A DNA stretch of 54,441 bases from Cryptosporangium minutisporangium (GTDB lineage Bacteria > Actinomycetota > Actinomycetes > Mycobacteriales > Cryptosporangiaceae): assembly GCF_039536245.1 (NCBI RefSeq), contig NZ_BAAAYN010000003.1, forward strand, positions 19,961 to 74,401. Reading direction: 5' to 3'. How positions within the stretch are numbered: the stretch's first letter is position 1; each line of letters starts with the position of its first letter. Of this stretch, positions 1 through 9,673 are shown in pieces. The notes under the pieces were generated by a model. It was not told the origin of the DNA. It saw only the letters and a program-made list of their open reading frames with translations, and searched no databases. Made by a program: the position numbers and the translations under genes.

Positions 1-1
1 G

Positions 2-217
2 GCCGTCGCCGCAGCGGTGGCGGCGGAGCGGTGCCGCCGGGTCACCGCGTCCGCCCACCAGCTCGGTGGCGGCGACGGTTTCCACGCCGACCGGCCGCTG
101 CACCTCTGGTACCGCCGGGTCAAGGCCGCCGAGCCGGTGCTGGGCGGCCCGCGGTGGCACCGCGCGGTCGTGGCCTCGACGCTTCTCGACTCCCCCCGAT
201 CGGAAGGTTCCGGATGA
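2..217 (+). CDS. Acyl-CoA dehydrogenase, C-terminal end (partial)
   Basis: The window opens inside this gene, and about 71 residues remain before the TGA. The piece HQLGGGDGFHADRPLHLWYRR is the usual end of the acyl-CoA dehydrogenase C-terminal helical domain: the Q-x-x-G-G segment touches FAD, and the following H-x-W/L-Y-R-R is typical of FadE-like enzymes in steroid and terpenoid clusters. The stop overlaps the start of the next gene (ATGA), so it is co-transcribed and translationally coupled with the DUF35 and thiolase genes. Substrate and catalytic base lie outside the window. The family call is fairly safe; the specific reaction, alpha-beta desaturation of an acyl-CoA, comes from family knowledge. 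Confidence 0.75.
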   Translation, partial: AVAAAVAAERCRRVTASAHQLGGGDGFHADRPLHLWYRRVKAAEPVLGGPRWHRAVVASTLLDSPRSEGSG

Positions 218-618
218 CCACACCCACACAGATCCCGTTCGTGGATTTCCTCGAGCTCGGAGACGAACCCCATCTCCTCGCCGAGGAGTGCACGGAGTGC
301 GCGGCCCGCTACTTCGGCCGCCGCAACGCGTGCGCGAGCTGCGGCGCCCGGGACTTCCACCGCGTCCCGGTCGCGACGACCGGCGAGGTCCGCGCCTTCA
401 CGATCGTCACGTTTGCGGCGCCGGGTGTCCCGGTGCCGTTCGTCGCGGCGGTGGTGGACTGCGACGGCACCAGCGTGCGCACCAACCTGGTGGACGTCGA
501 GCCCGACGCGGATCACGTCCGCCTCGGCATGAAGGTAGCGCTGACGACGTACGCGACCGGCACCGACGAGGCCGGTGTCGAGGCAGTCAACTACGCCTTC
601 CGTCCCGTGGAGGGGTGA
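214..618 (+). CDS. DUF35 / OB-fold zinc-ribbon protein, partner of the downstream thiolase
   Basis: A 134-residue protein with a rubredoxin-like zinc ribbon (Cys26, Cys29, Cys40, Cys43: CTECA...CASCG) followed by an OB-fold (GEVRAFTIVTF onward). This is the DUF35 (ChsH2-C/OB-fold nucleic-acid-binding-like) family. Such proteins pair with SCP-x/Ltp2-like thiolases, either as an acyl-CoA binding subunit or in the aldolase complex of steroid side-chain degradation. The ATG at 214 overlaps the upstream stop (ATGA), and the gene ends just before the thiolase, so the pair is almost certainly made stoichiometrically. Whether it activates, tethers or only stabilises the thiolase cannot be told from sequence. 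Confidence 0.85.
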   Translation: MTTPTQIPFVDFLELGDEPHLLAEECTECAARYFGRRNACASCGARDFHRVPVATTGEVRAFTIVTFAAPGVPVPFVAAVVDCDGTSVRTNLVDVEPDADHVRLGMKVALTTYATGTDEAGVEAVNYAFRPVEG

Positions 619-623
619 ACGAC

Positions 624-1835
624 ATGGCAGAGGACCTCTGGATTCTCGGAATCCACATGACGAAGTTCGGCAAGCACCCGGACGAGGACCTGGTCGACCT
701 GGCGTCCGAGGCGGCGCTCGGCGCGCTGTCCGACGGCGGCGTGACGATGAAGGACATGGGGGTGCTCGCCGCAGGCAACCTGCTCGGGGGCGTCGGCAGC
801 ATCGGGCAGTTGCTGCAGAAGCAGATCGGTCAGACCGGCATCCCGGTCTACAACGTGCAGAACGCGTGCGCGACCGGCGCGACCGCGCTGCGGACCGTGT
901 GCATGGCGATCAAGGCCGGTGAGGCCGAGATGGGCCTCGCGGTCGGCGTCGAGAAACTGTCCGGCGCCGGGCTGCTCGGCGCGCGTCCGCGCAAGGACGA
1001 GAGTGGCGAGTGGACGCGGTCGGGGCGGCTCGGCGCGGTCGGCGGGGTCGACGGCCGGATCGGCACCGAGACGATGGCCGGGGTGTTCGCGCAGGTCGGC
1101 ATGGAATACACGCATAGGTACGGCGGCACTGTGTCTTCAGCCTTCGAGCTGTTCGCGCGGATCAGCGAGAAGAACCACGCCCACTCGACGTTGAACCCGC
1201 TCGCCGCGTACCAGAAGCGGATGAGCCTGGAGCAGATCATGGGCGACGTCATGATCGCCTACCCGAACACCCGGCCGATGTGCTCGGCGAACACCGACGG
1301 GGCCGCGGCGGCCGTGATCGTGGGCGACGCGGCGCTGCGGCGGTTGTCGCTCGAACAGCGGCGTCGCGCGGTGAAGATCGCGGCCTCGGTGCTCACCAGT
1401 GACCCGTGGACCGAGGCGTGCCAGGTGCTGCCGGACGTCAACACGCTGACCCGCGCCGCCGCGCGGCAGGCGTACGAGGCGGCCGGCGTCGGGCCGGGAG
1501 ACCTGGACCTGGTCGAGCTGCACGACTGTTTCGCGACCGCGGAGCTCGTGCACTACGACAACCTGATGCTCTGCGAGGAAGGCGGGGCGGTGGACTTCTT
1601 CGAGTCCGGCGCGCCCTGGCGGGACGGCTCGACGCCGGTGAACGTCTCCGGTGGGCTGCAGTCCAAGGGGCATCCGATCGCGGCGACCGGCATCGCGAAC
1701 GTCTGGGAGGTCGCGACCCACCTCCGCGGCGAGGCCGGGCAGCGGCAGATCGACGGAGCGCGGGTGGGACTGGCCCACGTCATCGGGCTCGGCTCCGCGT
1801 GCGGCGTCCACATCCTGGAGAAAGCCGCCGCGTGA
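624..1835 (+). CDS. Thiolase-fold lipid-transfer protein (SCP-x/Ltp2-like)
   Basis: 403 residues of thiolase fold. The nucleophilic cysteine is Cys82 in NACATGATAL. The usual NEAF box is replaced by HDCFA (about residues 300-304), as in SCP-x and Ltp-type enzymes, and SKGHPIAATG carries the histidine near residue 350; a last Cys lies near 393. Enzymes of this type cleave 3-oxoacyl-CoA thiolytically, or act as retro-aldolases together with a DUF35 partner (Ltp2 with ChsH2). The adjacent DUF35 gene fits either role. I chose ATG 624 because GGAGGGG lies 8 nt upstream. A GTG at 615, overlapping the previous stop, is the alternative and would add three residues. Confidence 0.88.
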   Translation: MAEDLWILGIHMTKFGKHPDEDLVDLASEAALGALSDGGVTMKDMGVLAAGNLLGGVGSIGQLLQKQIGQTGIPVYNVQNACATGATALRTVCMAIKAGEAEMGLAVGVEKLSGAGLLGARPRKDESGEWTRSGRLGAVGGVDGRIGTETMAGVFAQVGMEYTHRYGGTVSSAFELFARISEKNHAHSTLNPLAAYQKRMSLEQIMGDVMIAYPNTRPMCSANTDGAAAAVIVGDAALRRLSLEQRRRAVKIAASVLTSDPWTEACQVLPDVNTLTRAAARQAYEAAGVGPGDLDLVELHDCFATAELVHYDNLMLCEEGGAVDFFESGAPWRDGSTPVNVSGGLQSKGHPIAATGIANVWEVATHLRGEAGQRQIDGARVGLAHVIGLGSACGVHILEKAAA

Positions 1836-1841
1836 CGCACG

Positions 1842-1870
1842 CGGGCCCGGCCGCACCGCGGCCGGGCCCG
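1842..1870 (+). terminator. GC-rich hairpin after the thiolase operon
   Basis: Perfect 13-bp inverted repeat (CGGGCCCGGCCGC and its complement) around a 3-nt loop, starting 7 nt after the thiolase stop. No T-run follows, as is usual for actinobacterial terminators. It separates the first operon from the dioxygenase promoter region. Confidence 0.6.
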
Positions 1871-1900
1871 ACGCGACCCGCGCGTCGAGCGCCTACATCA

Positions 1901-1913
1901 TGTATAAAGTATC
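1901..1913 (+). promoter_or_regulatory. TGTATA-type motif, site 1 (upstream of TauD-like gene)
   Basis: TGTATAAAGTATC in an AT-rich island between the terminator hairpin and the dioxygenase start, 37 nt before the ATG. It shares TGTATA(A/T) and the following TA with sites upstream of other catabolic units in the window. It could be an operator, an extended -10 element, or both. Confidence 0.5.
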
Positions 1914-1937
1914 AATCACGCTAACACTGGAGGAGAC

Positions 1938-2738
1938 ATGGCGACTGCGACTGCTCTGAAGATCGAGCGCCGATCCGCCGCGCTCGGTGCGATCATCACC
2001 GGCGTCGAGCTGGCCGGTGGCGTCGACGACGCGACGCTGAAGGCGCTCCAGGACGCGTTCCTGCAATACCAGGTCATCTGCATCCGTGGTCAGCAGGCGA
2101 TGACGCCCGACGACCAGCTGGCGTTCGCCTCCCGCTGGGGAGAGGTGTCCGTGCACCCGTACGTGCCCAGCATCGAGGGCCACCCCGGCGTGATGAAGAT
2201 CCACGAGCCGACGCCGCTCACCCAGCGCTGGCACGCCGACACCACGCACGCGGAGAAGCCGCCGGCGCTGAGCATGCTGCTGGCCCGGGTGATTCCGGAG
2301 GTGGGCGGCGACACGATGTGGTCGAACGCCGCGCTGGTCTACGAGGACCTGTCGCCGGGCCTGCGGGCGACGCTGGACACGCTGCGCGCGGTCCACCAGG
2401 GGACGACGCTCGCCAACCAGGCCGGGCTGGACCGCACCGCGGTCACCCAGACGCACCCGGTGGCGCGGACCCACCCGATCACCGGGCGGAAGGCGCTGTT
2501 CGTCAACGCCGACTACACCACGCACATCGACGGGTGGACGCACGAGGAGAGCGCGCCGCTGCTGTCGTACCTGTACGCGCAGGTCGGGCGCCCCGAGTAC
2601 GTCTACCGGCACAAGTGGCGCGTCGGTGACCTGGTGATCTGGGACAACCGGTGCACGCAGCACGCGGTGGTCGGCGACACCGGTGGCGCCGAGCGCGTCC
2701 TGCACCGCGTGACCCTGCTCGGCGACCGCCCGGTCTGA
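1938..2738 (+). CDS. TauD/TfdA-family Fe(II)/2-oxoglutarate dioxygenase
   Basis: 266 residues with the whole jelly-roll. The iron-binding HxD is His99-x-Asp101 in WHADTTH, the distal histidine is near residue 242 in DNRCTQHAVVGD, and the 2-oxoglutarate-binding arginine lies in the C-terminal ERVLHRVTLLG. The family hydroxylates sulfonates, phenoxyacetates, carnitine-like acids and other carboxylates, with decarboxylation of 2-oxoglutarate. It stands alone between two strong hairpins with its own TGTATA site and a GGAGGAG ribosome site 5 nt before ATG. In a CoA-catabolic cluster it probably hydroxylates or opens the starting compound before CoA ligation; this is an inference. Confidence 0.88.
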   Translation: MATATALKIERRSAALGAIITGVELAGGVDDATLKALQDAFLQYQVICIRGQQAMTPDDQLAFASRWGEVSVHPYVPSIEGHPGVMKIHEPTPLTQRWHADTTHAEKPPALSMLLARVIPEVGGDTMWSNAALVYEDLSPGLRATLDTLRAVHQGTTLANQAGLDRTAVTQTHPVARTHPITGRKALFVNADYTTHIDGWTHEESAPLLSYLYAQVGRPEYVYRHKWRVGDLVIWDNRCTQHAVVGDTGGAERVLHRVTLLGDRPV

Positions 2739-2748
2739 CGGTTCCGGC

Positions 2749-2773
2749 CCCGGGCGCGCAGGGCGCGCCCGGG
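2749..2773. terminator. Bidirectional terminator between convergent genes
   Basis: Perfect 11-bp inverted repeat CCCGGGCGCGC with a 3-nt loop, in the 38-bp gap between the dioxygenase (+) and the SDR (-). Its position between convergent stops supports a terminator for both strands. Confidence 0.65.
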
Positions 2774-2776
2774 CCC

Positions 2777-3538
2777 TCACGCCTTGGGGCCGCCGGCGAC
2801 GTAGAGCACCTGGCCGGAGACGAAGCCCGCGGCCTCGCCGACGAAGAACGACACCGCGTGGGCGATGTCCTCCGGAACGCCGGCCCTGGCCACCGGGATC
2901 TGCGCCGCCCGCGCGGTGACGTACGCGTCCCAGTCCTGGCCGAGCCGCTCGGCCGTGGCCTTCGTCATCTCGGTCTGGATGAACCCGGGCGCGATGCTGT
3001 TCACCGTGATGCCGAACTTCCCCAGCTCGATCGCGAGGGTCTTGGTGAGGCCCTGGATCCCGGCCTTCGCCGCGGCGTAGTTCGCCTGGCCGCGGTTGCC
3101 CAGCGCGGACGTGCTCGACAGGTTGACGATCCGGCCCCAGCGGGCCGCGACCATGTGCGCCTGGACCGCCTTGGTCATCAGGAACGTGCCCCGCAAGTGC
3201 ACCGCGATCACCGCGTCCCAGTCGGACTCGCTCATCTTGAACAGCAGGTTGTCGCGGGTGATCCCGGCGTTGTTGACCAGCACCGTGGGTGCGCCCAGCG
3301 TCTCGGTCACCCGGGCGACGGCGGCCGCCACCGCTTCGGCGTCCGCGACGTCGGCGCCGACCGCGATCGACCGGCCACCGGCCGCGGAGATCGTGTCTGC
3401 GGTCTCCTTCGCGGCGGGCTCGTCCAGGTCGAGCCCGGCGACGGCGAGGCCGTCGGCGGCCAGACGAACGGCGGTCGCGGCGCCGATGCCCCGGGCAGCC
3501 CCGGTGACGATGGCGACCCGGGAAGCGGACGTGCTCAT
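2777..3538 (-). CDS. SDR-family 3-oxoacyl reductase (FabG-like)
   Basis: 253 residues of classical short-chain dehydrogenase. The cofactor motif TGAARGIG is at residues 12-19, NNAG at 89-92, the catalytic Ser near 142, and Tyr154-x-x-x-Lys158 in YAAAK. The tail KA after GGP matches FabG/PhaB lengths. An aspartate after beta-2 (LDLDEP) suggests NAD(H) rather than NADP(H). In this setting it probably oxidises a 3-hydroxyacyl-CoA or a ring alcohol to the ketone. It is divergent from the ligase gene at 3606, with a short AT-rich gap between. AGGAGAC precedes the start. The substrate is unknown. Confidence 0.88.
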   Translation of the reverse strand: MSTSASRVAIVTGAARGIGAATAVRLAADGLAVAGLDLDEPAAKETADTISAAGGRSIAVGADVADAEAVAAAVARVTETLGAPTVLVNNAGITRDNLLFKMSESDWDAVIAVHLRGTFLMTKAVQAHMVAARWGRIVNLSSTSALGNRGQANYAAAKAGIQGLTKTLAIELGKFGITVNSIAPGFIQTEMTKATAERLGQDWDAYVTARAAQIPVARAGVPEDIAHAVSFFVGEAAGFVSGQVLYVAGGPKA

Positions 3539-3570
3539 GCGGTCTCCTCCGGTCGAACGATCGCGCCTAC

Positions 3571-3585
3571 TATATATTGTCTACG
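3571..3585. promoter_or_regulatory. AT-rich divergent promoter/operator, site 2
   Basis: TATATATTGTCTACG lies in the 67-bp divergent gap between the SDR (-) and ligase (+). TGTCTA differs by one base from the TGTATA core seen elsewhere, so this is the weakest member of the family. Its place at a divergent catabolic promoter is the main support. Confidence 0.35.
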
Positions 3586-3605
3586 ACATCGACAGGAGCA
3601 CATCG

Positions 3606-5201
3606 ATGCTGGCCGCACTGCTGCTCGATCACCCGTTCCCCGACGACGAGCCGCTGCTGCACACGGCCGACCGGATGCTGACCGCCGGCGAGGCCCGCGC
3701 CGGGGTGACCGAGCTCGCCCAGCGGCTCCGAGCCGGCGACGTCCGGCCGGGCACCGCGGTCGCGGTCCGGCTGCCGAACAGCCCCGAGTCGGTGATCGCG
3801 ATGACCGCGATCTGGTCGGCCGGTGCCGTCTTCGTGCCGGTGAACGCCGCCGCTCCCGCCGCCGAGGCCGAGCGGGCGCTGGAGGCGGCGCGGCCGGCCG
3901 CGCTGGTGGAGCCCGCCCCGGACGGCGGTCTCCACGTGCGCCACCTGGACGGAGCGGTCCGGACCTACCCGGACGGCACAGCGTTCCTCACCTGGACGTC
4001 CGGCACGACCGGCACGCCGAAAGCCATCCTGCACACCCACGACGGGTACCTGGAGCTGCTCGACCGGGTGCTCGGTCCGCTGCGCGGCCGGGGCCCGTCG
4101 GGGCGGCCACCCTCCCCGAACCTCATTCCGGTGTCGCTCGCGCTCAACAGCGGTATCTACAACGCGCTGTTCGGTCTGCGTGCCGGCGCCGCGCTGGTGA
4201 TCATGGACCGGTTCCGGCCGCGCGAGTTCGCCGACCTGCTCGCCCGGTTCGGCATCCGCTCCACCGTGCTGCCCCCGGCCGCGATCGTGACGCTCAACGC
4301 GTCGGACGTGGAGGCGCTCTCGCCGCTGCGATACGTCCGGAGCATCACCGCGCCGCTCTCCCCGCTCCACGCGCGCCGGTTTACCGACCGGTTCGGCGCG
4401 TTCGTCCTGAACAGTTACGGCCAGGCCGAGGTCGGCGAGGTGATCGGCTGGACCGCCGCGGACGCGAAGGCGCATCCGGAGAAGGTCGGCGCCGCCGGGC
4501 GTCCGCTCCCGGGGGTGGCCGTGCGGATCGCGGCCCCGGAGGGCGAGATCGGCCCGCTGTGGGTGCGGCCGCCGCGGATGGCGTCCGGGTACGCGACCGG
4601 CGAGCAGCTCGCCGACCGGATCGACGCCGAGGGTTTCGTCGACACCGGTGACCTCGCCCGCGTCGACGCCGACGGGTTCGTCTGGATCGAAGGGCGGGCC
4701 GGCGACCTGATCAACCGCGGCGGCAACAAGGTGTTCCCCGAGCAGGTCGAGGAGGTCCTGCGGCTGAGCCCGGCGGTCGCCGAGGCCGCGGTGGTCGGCG
4801 CACCCGACGACCGGCTGGGCGAGGTGCCGGTGGCGTTCGTCGTCGACGCGCCGGGCGCTCCGCCCGCTCCCGACGAGGCGCTCGCCAAGCTGTGCCGGGA
4901 GCACCTGGTGGCGTACAAGGTGCCGGTGGCGTTCGTCGTCGACGCGCCGGGCGCTCCGCCCGCTCCCGACGAGGCGCTCGCCAAGCTGTGCCGGGAGCAC
5001 CTGGTGGCGTACAAGGTGCCGGTGGCGTTCGTCGTCGACGCGCCGGGCGCTCCGCCCGCTCCCGACGAGGCGCTCGCCAAGCTGTGCCGGGAGCACCTGG
5101 TGGCGTACAAGGTGCCGGTGGCGTTCCACCGCGTGGACGCCCTGCCCCGCACCGAGGTCGGCAAGCTGCGCCGGGGTGACCTCGTCCGGCGGCTCGCGTA
5201 A
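3606..5201 (+). CDS. Class I adenylate-forming acyl-CoA ligase with triplicated C-terminal segment
   Basis: 531 residues. AMP-binding motifs are complete: WTSGTTGTPKA (P-loop), NSYGQAEVGE, DTGDLARVDADG, the A8 hinge RAGDLINRGGNKVFPEQVEE, and PRTEVGKLRR with the C-terminal catalytic Lys. The family joins a carboxylic acid to CoA through an acyl-AMP. Without the repeat the protein would be about 467 residues, in the range of short ligases. Three identical 32-residue copies (VPVAFVVDAPGAPPAP...) sit inside the mobile C-terminal domain between A8 and the catalytic lysine, adding 64 residues. The domain could still close, but activity is doubtful. The start has AGGAG 8 nt upstream. Divergent from the SDR gene. 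Confidence 0.85.
   Translation: MLAALLLDHPFPDDEPLLHTADRMLTAGEARAGVTELAQRLRAGDVRPGTAVAVRLPNSPESVIAMTAIWSAGAVFVPVNAAAPAAEAERALEAARPAALVEPAPDGGLHVRHLDGAVRTYPDGTAFLTWTSGTTGTPKAILHTHDGYLELLDRVLGPLRGRGPSGRPPSPNLIPVSLALNSGIYNALFGLRAGAALVIMDRFRPREFADLLARFGIRSTVLPPAAIVTLNASDVEALSPLRYVRSITAPLSPLHARRFTDRFGAFVLNSYGQAEVGEVIGWTAADAKAHPEKVGAAGRPLPGVAVRIAAPEGEIGPLWVRPPRMASGYATGEQLADRIDAEGFVDTGDLARVDADGFVWIEGRAGDLINRGGNKVFPEQVEEVLRLSPAVAEAAVVGAPDDRLGEVPVAFVVDAPGAPPAPDEALAKLCREHLVAYKVPVAFVVDAPGAPPAPDEALAKLCREHLVAYKVPVAFVVDAPGAPPAPDEALAKLCREHLVAYKVPVAFHRVDALPRTEVGKLRRGDLVRRLA
4824..5126 (+). repeat. Exact tandem triplication, 96-bp unit, in frame
   Basis: Three identical 96-bp units (4824-4919, 4920-5015, 5016-5111) followed by 15 nt of a fourth (GTGCCGGTGGCGTTC). 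96 is divisible by three, so the frame is kept and each unit adds 32 residues. A single ancestral copy would be flanked by the same 15-bp direct repeat, which explains expansion by slippage. The lack of any mismatch implies a very recent event or an assembly error. Confidence 0.95.
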
Positions 5202-5341
5202 AATGCCGCAAACGGCGCATAGCGGCAGCAACCTCGCGTCAGTGCACGTGGATCACGTCAGAATTCGAGAAGCGCTGGTCTTTGCGGCCCAACTAGCGTG
5301 GCCACGGACGAGGTGACCGCCGCCGCACGGATGGAGACACG

Positions 5342-7741
<2,400 letters not shown>

Positions 7742-7876
7742 CCTGGATTCGCCGATGCGCCACGGAGTCGCCCGCTGCGGAGCGGCTTCGTGGCGCGTTC
7801 GGGCGCCCTTTGTGGCGTGGAGCGCCGTTCACATCATGATGACAAATGCGGGCGCAGTTGTTATATCGGTGCAGGA

Positions 7877-7904
7877 TTGACTTTTGTCGGTAAAGGTCTA
7901 TAAC
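7877..7904 (+). promoter_or_regulatory. Sigma70-type promoter of the secreted protein gene
   Basis: TTGACT (7877-7882) and TATAAC (7899-7904) with a 16-nt spacer, about 60 nt before the GTG start. A small hairpin (CGAGAC/GTCTCG, 7919-7936) and the ribosome site GAAGGAG (7951-7957) follow. This is the clearest consensus promoter in the window. Confidence 0.65.
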
Positions 7905-7962
7905 GGACACGCGTACCTCGAGACAGAAGCGTCTCGGGGCCCTTTCCCCCGAAGGAGTACGC

Positions 7963-8499
7963 GTGTTGTCTTCAACTCTCCGCAAGCGTCTCGCGACGGC
8001 CGTGACGTTAGGCGCCGCGGCCGGCGCCGTCCTGCTGGTCGGCGACCCCGCCCACGCCGACACCGTGACCGTCAACTACGCGTGTGAGACCCCGCTGTCC
8101 GGCACGCAGACCGGCGACGTCGAGGTCACGGTCACCGCACCGGCCACCGCGACGGTCGGCGAGACCGTCGAGATCACGGTGACGACCGGGCCGACTCCGG
8201 TCGTCGCGCCGATCGAGTTGGCGGCCGGGAGCGTGACCCCGAGCGCCGAAGGCATCGTCTCCGGAGCCCAGACCGGCACGGTGATCGTCACCGGACCACC
8301 GAACGCGGAGGCGATCCCGGCCGGATCGCCGGTGCAGCTGCCCCCGATGATCGGACAGCTGACGCTCACCACGGCCGGGCAGGTCGATCTGACGCCTGGC
8401 ACGGCCTCGGCGGTCGCGAGCACCATCTTCGGCACGTTCACGATCCCCTGTACACCGGCGTCGCCGCCCGGCGTCGCCGCATCCATTCAGGTGAGCTGA
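7963..8499 (+). CDS. Small secreted beta-rich protein of unknown function
   Basis: 178 residues. Residues 1-32 form a Sec signal: positively charged LRKR, hydrophobic run, then DPAHA before DTVTV. The mature part is rich in Val, Thr, Ala and Pro, suggests a beta-sandwich, and has two cysteines (YACETP near the N-terminus, TIPCTP near the C-terminus) that could form one disulfide. It resembles short actinobacterial exported domains of the DUF6801 kind, a recollection only. GTG 7963 is chosen from GAAGGAG 6 nt upstream; TTG 7966 is the alternative. It is monocistronic with its own strong promoter, so it may be abundant. Function unknown. Confidence 0.75.
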   Translation: MLSSTLRKRLATAVTLGAAAGAVLLVGDPAHADTVTVNYACETPLSGTQTGDVEVTVTAPATATVGETVEITVTTGPTPVVAPIELAAGSVTPSAEGIVSGAQTGTVIVTGPPNAEAIPAGSPVQLPPMIGQLTLTTAGQVDLTPGTASAVASTIFGTFTIPCTPASPPGVAASIQVS

Positions 8500-8506
8500 T
8501 CCCGGA

Positions 8507-8542
8507 CAGGTCCTAGGCCCGGGCGGCCGGGCCGAGGACCTG
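8507..8542. terminator. Strong hairpin at convergent gene ends
   Basis: 16-nt arms (CAGGTCCTAGGCCCGG and its near-complement, one mismatch) with a 4-nt loop. It starts 8 nt after the secreted-protein stop and runs into the last codons of the convergent acyl-CoA dehydrogenase, so it can serve both strands. Confidence 0.65.
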
Positions 8543-9670
8543 CCTGGCGATGATCACCTGCTGGATCTGGCTGGTTCCCTCGTAGATCCGGAACAGCCGG
8601 GCGTCGCGGTAGAACCGCTCGACCGCGACCCCTCGCATGTACCCGGCGCCGCCGTGCACCTGGACCGCGCGGTCGGCGACCCGGCCGACCATCTCCGAGC
8701 AGAAGTACTTCGCGGCGGCCGGCCCGGTGATCCGGTCGGTGCCGGCGTCGTAGGCGCGGGCGACGTCGAGCACGAGCGCGCGCCCGGCGTACTGGTCGGT
8801 CACCGAGTCGGCGATCAACCCCTGGACGAGCTGGAACCGGGCGATCGGCTTGCCCCCCGCGTTCCGGGAGCGGGCGAACTCGCACGCCTCGTCAACCAGC
8901 CGCGCGGCCATCCCGACGCAGAGCGCCGCGATGTGGATCCGGCCGTGCGCCAGACACTGCGCCGCGATGCGGAAGCCGTTGTTGAGGCCCGCGGCGCCGC
9001 CGACGACGGCGTCCGACGGGAGGATGACCTCGTCCAGGTGGACGTCCGCGGTGTGCGCGCCGAACTGGCCCATCTTCCGGTCCGGCGCGCCGACGGTGAG
9101 GCCGGGTGTGTCCGCCGGGACCAGGAACGCAGTGATGCCGCGGTTGCCCGGGGCGTCCGGGTCGGTGCGGGCGAACACCATGAACACGTCCGCGACCGGC
9201 GCGTTCGTGATGTACCGCTTGGACCCGTTCAGCACCCAGCGGTTGCCCTCGAGGCGGGCGCTGGTGGTGAGCGCCGACGGATCCGAACCGGCGTCGGCCT
9301 CGGTGAGCGCGAACGACGCGGTCACCTCACCGGACGCCAGCCGGGGGAGCCAGGACTTCTTCTGCTCCTCGGTGCCGCCCTCCAGCAGCACGTGCCCGGC
9401 GATCCCGTTGTTCGTGCCGAACAGCGACCGCAGCGCGGGCGTCGTCCAGCCGAGCTCGAACACCAGCTCGCACTCCTGGGCGACGGTCAGGCCGAGCCCG
9501 CCGTACTGCACGGGGATCGTGAAGCCGTAGAGGCCCATGTCCTTGCAGGCGGCGACGATCGCCTCCGGGACGGCGTCGGTCGTGTCGATCTGCTCTTCGC
9601 GGGGGACGACCTCGTTCCGCACGAACGTGCGCACCGCATCGACGATCGCGGTCAGGTCAGCAGAATCCAC
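8513..9670 (-). CDS. Acyl-CoA dehydrogenase
   Basis: 385 residues, full length. ASFALTEADAGSDPSAL is the FAD/substrate signature, VQVHGGAGYMR the C-terminal FAD contact, and RIYEGTSQIQ carries the catalytic base Glu364 in the usual medium/short-chain position. It introduces an alpha-beta double bond in an acyl-CoA and passes electrons to ETF. It is the last gene of a minus-strand operon: an acyl-CoA dehydrogenase small-type subunit, a CoA-transferase, then this gene, with a 3-bp gap to the CoA-transferase. Chain length or ring preference cannot be predicted. Confidence 0.92.
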   Translation of the reverse strand: MDSADLTAIVDAVRTFVRNEVVPREEQIDTTDAVPEAIVAACKDMGLYGFTIPVQYGGLGLTVAQECELVFELGWTTPALRSLFGTNNGIAGHVLLEGGTEEQKKSWLPRLASGEVTASFALTEADAGSDPSALTTSARLEGNRWVLNGSKRYITNAPVADVFMVFARTDPDAPGNRGITAFLVPADTPGLTVGAPDRKMGQFGAHTADVHLDEVILPSDAVVGGAAGLNNGFRIAAQCLAHGRIHIAALCVGMAARLVDEACEFARSRNAGGKPIARFQLVQGLIADSVTDQYAGRALVLDVARAYDAGTDRITGPAAAKYFCSEMVGRVADRAVQVHGGAGYMRGVAVERFYRDARLFRIYEGTSQIQQVIIARQVLGPAARA

Positions 9671-9673
9671 GAA

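Noticed and set aside
2651-4651. 666-residue plus-strand frame over the SDR and ligase
   Set aside because: Covers the SDR gene on the other strand and another frame of the ligase; both have full motifs.
5204-5227. Terminator after the ligase (TGCCGC/GCGGCA)
   Set aside because: Six-bp arms with a 12-nt loop and no T-run; too weak to list as a feature.
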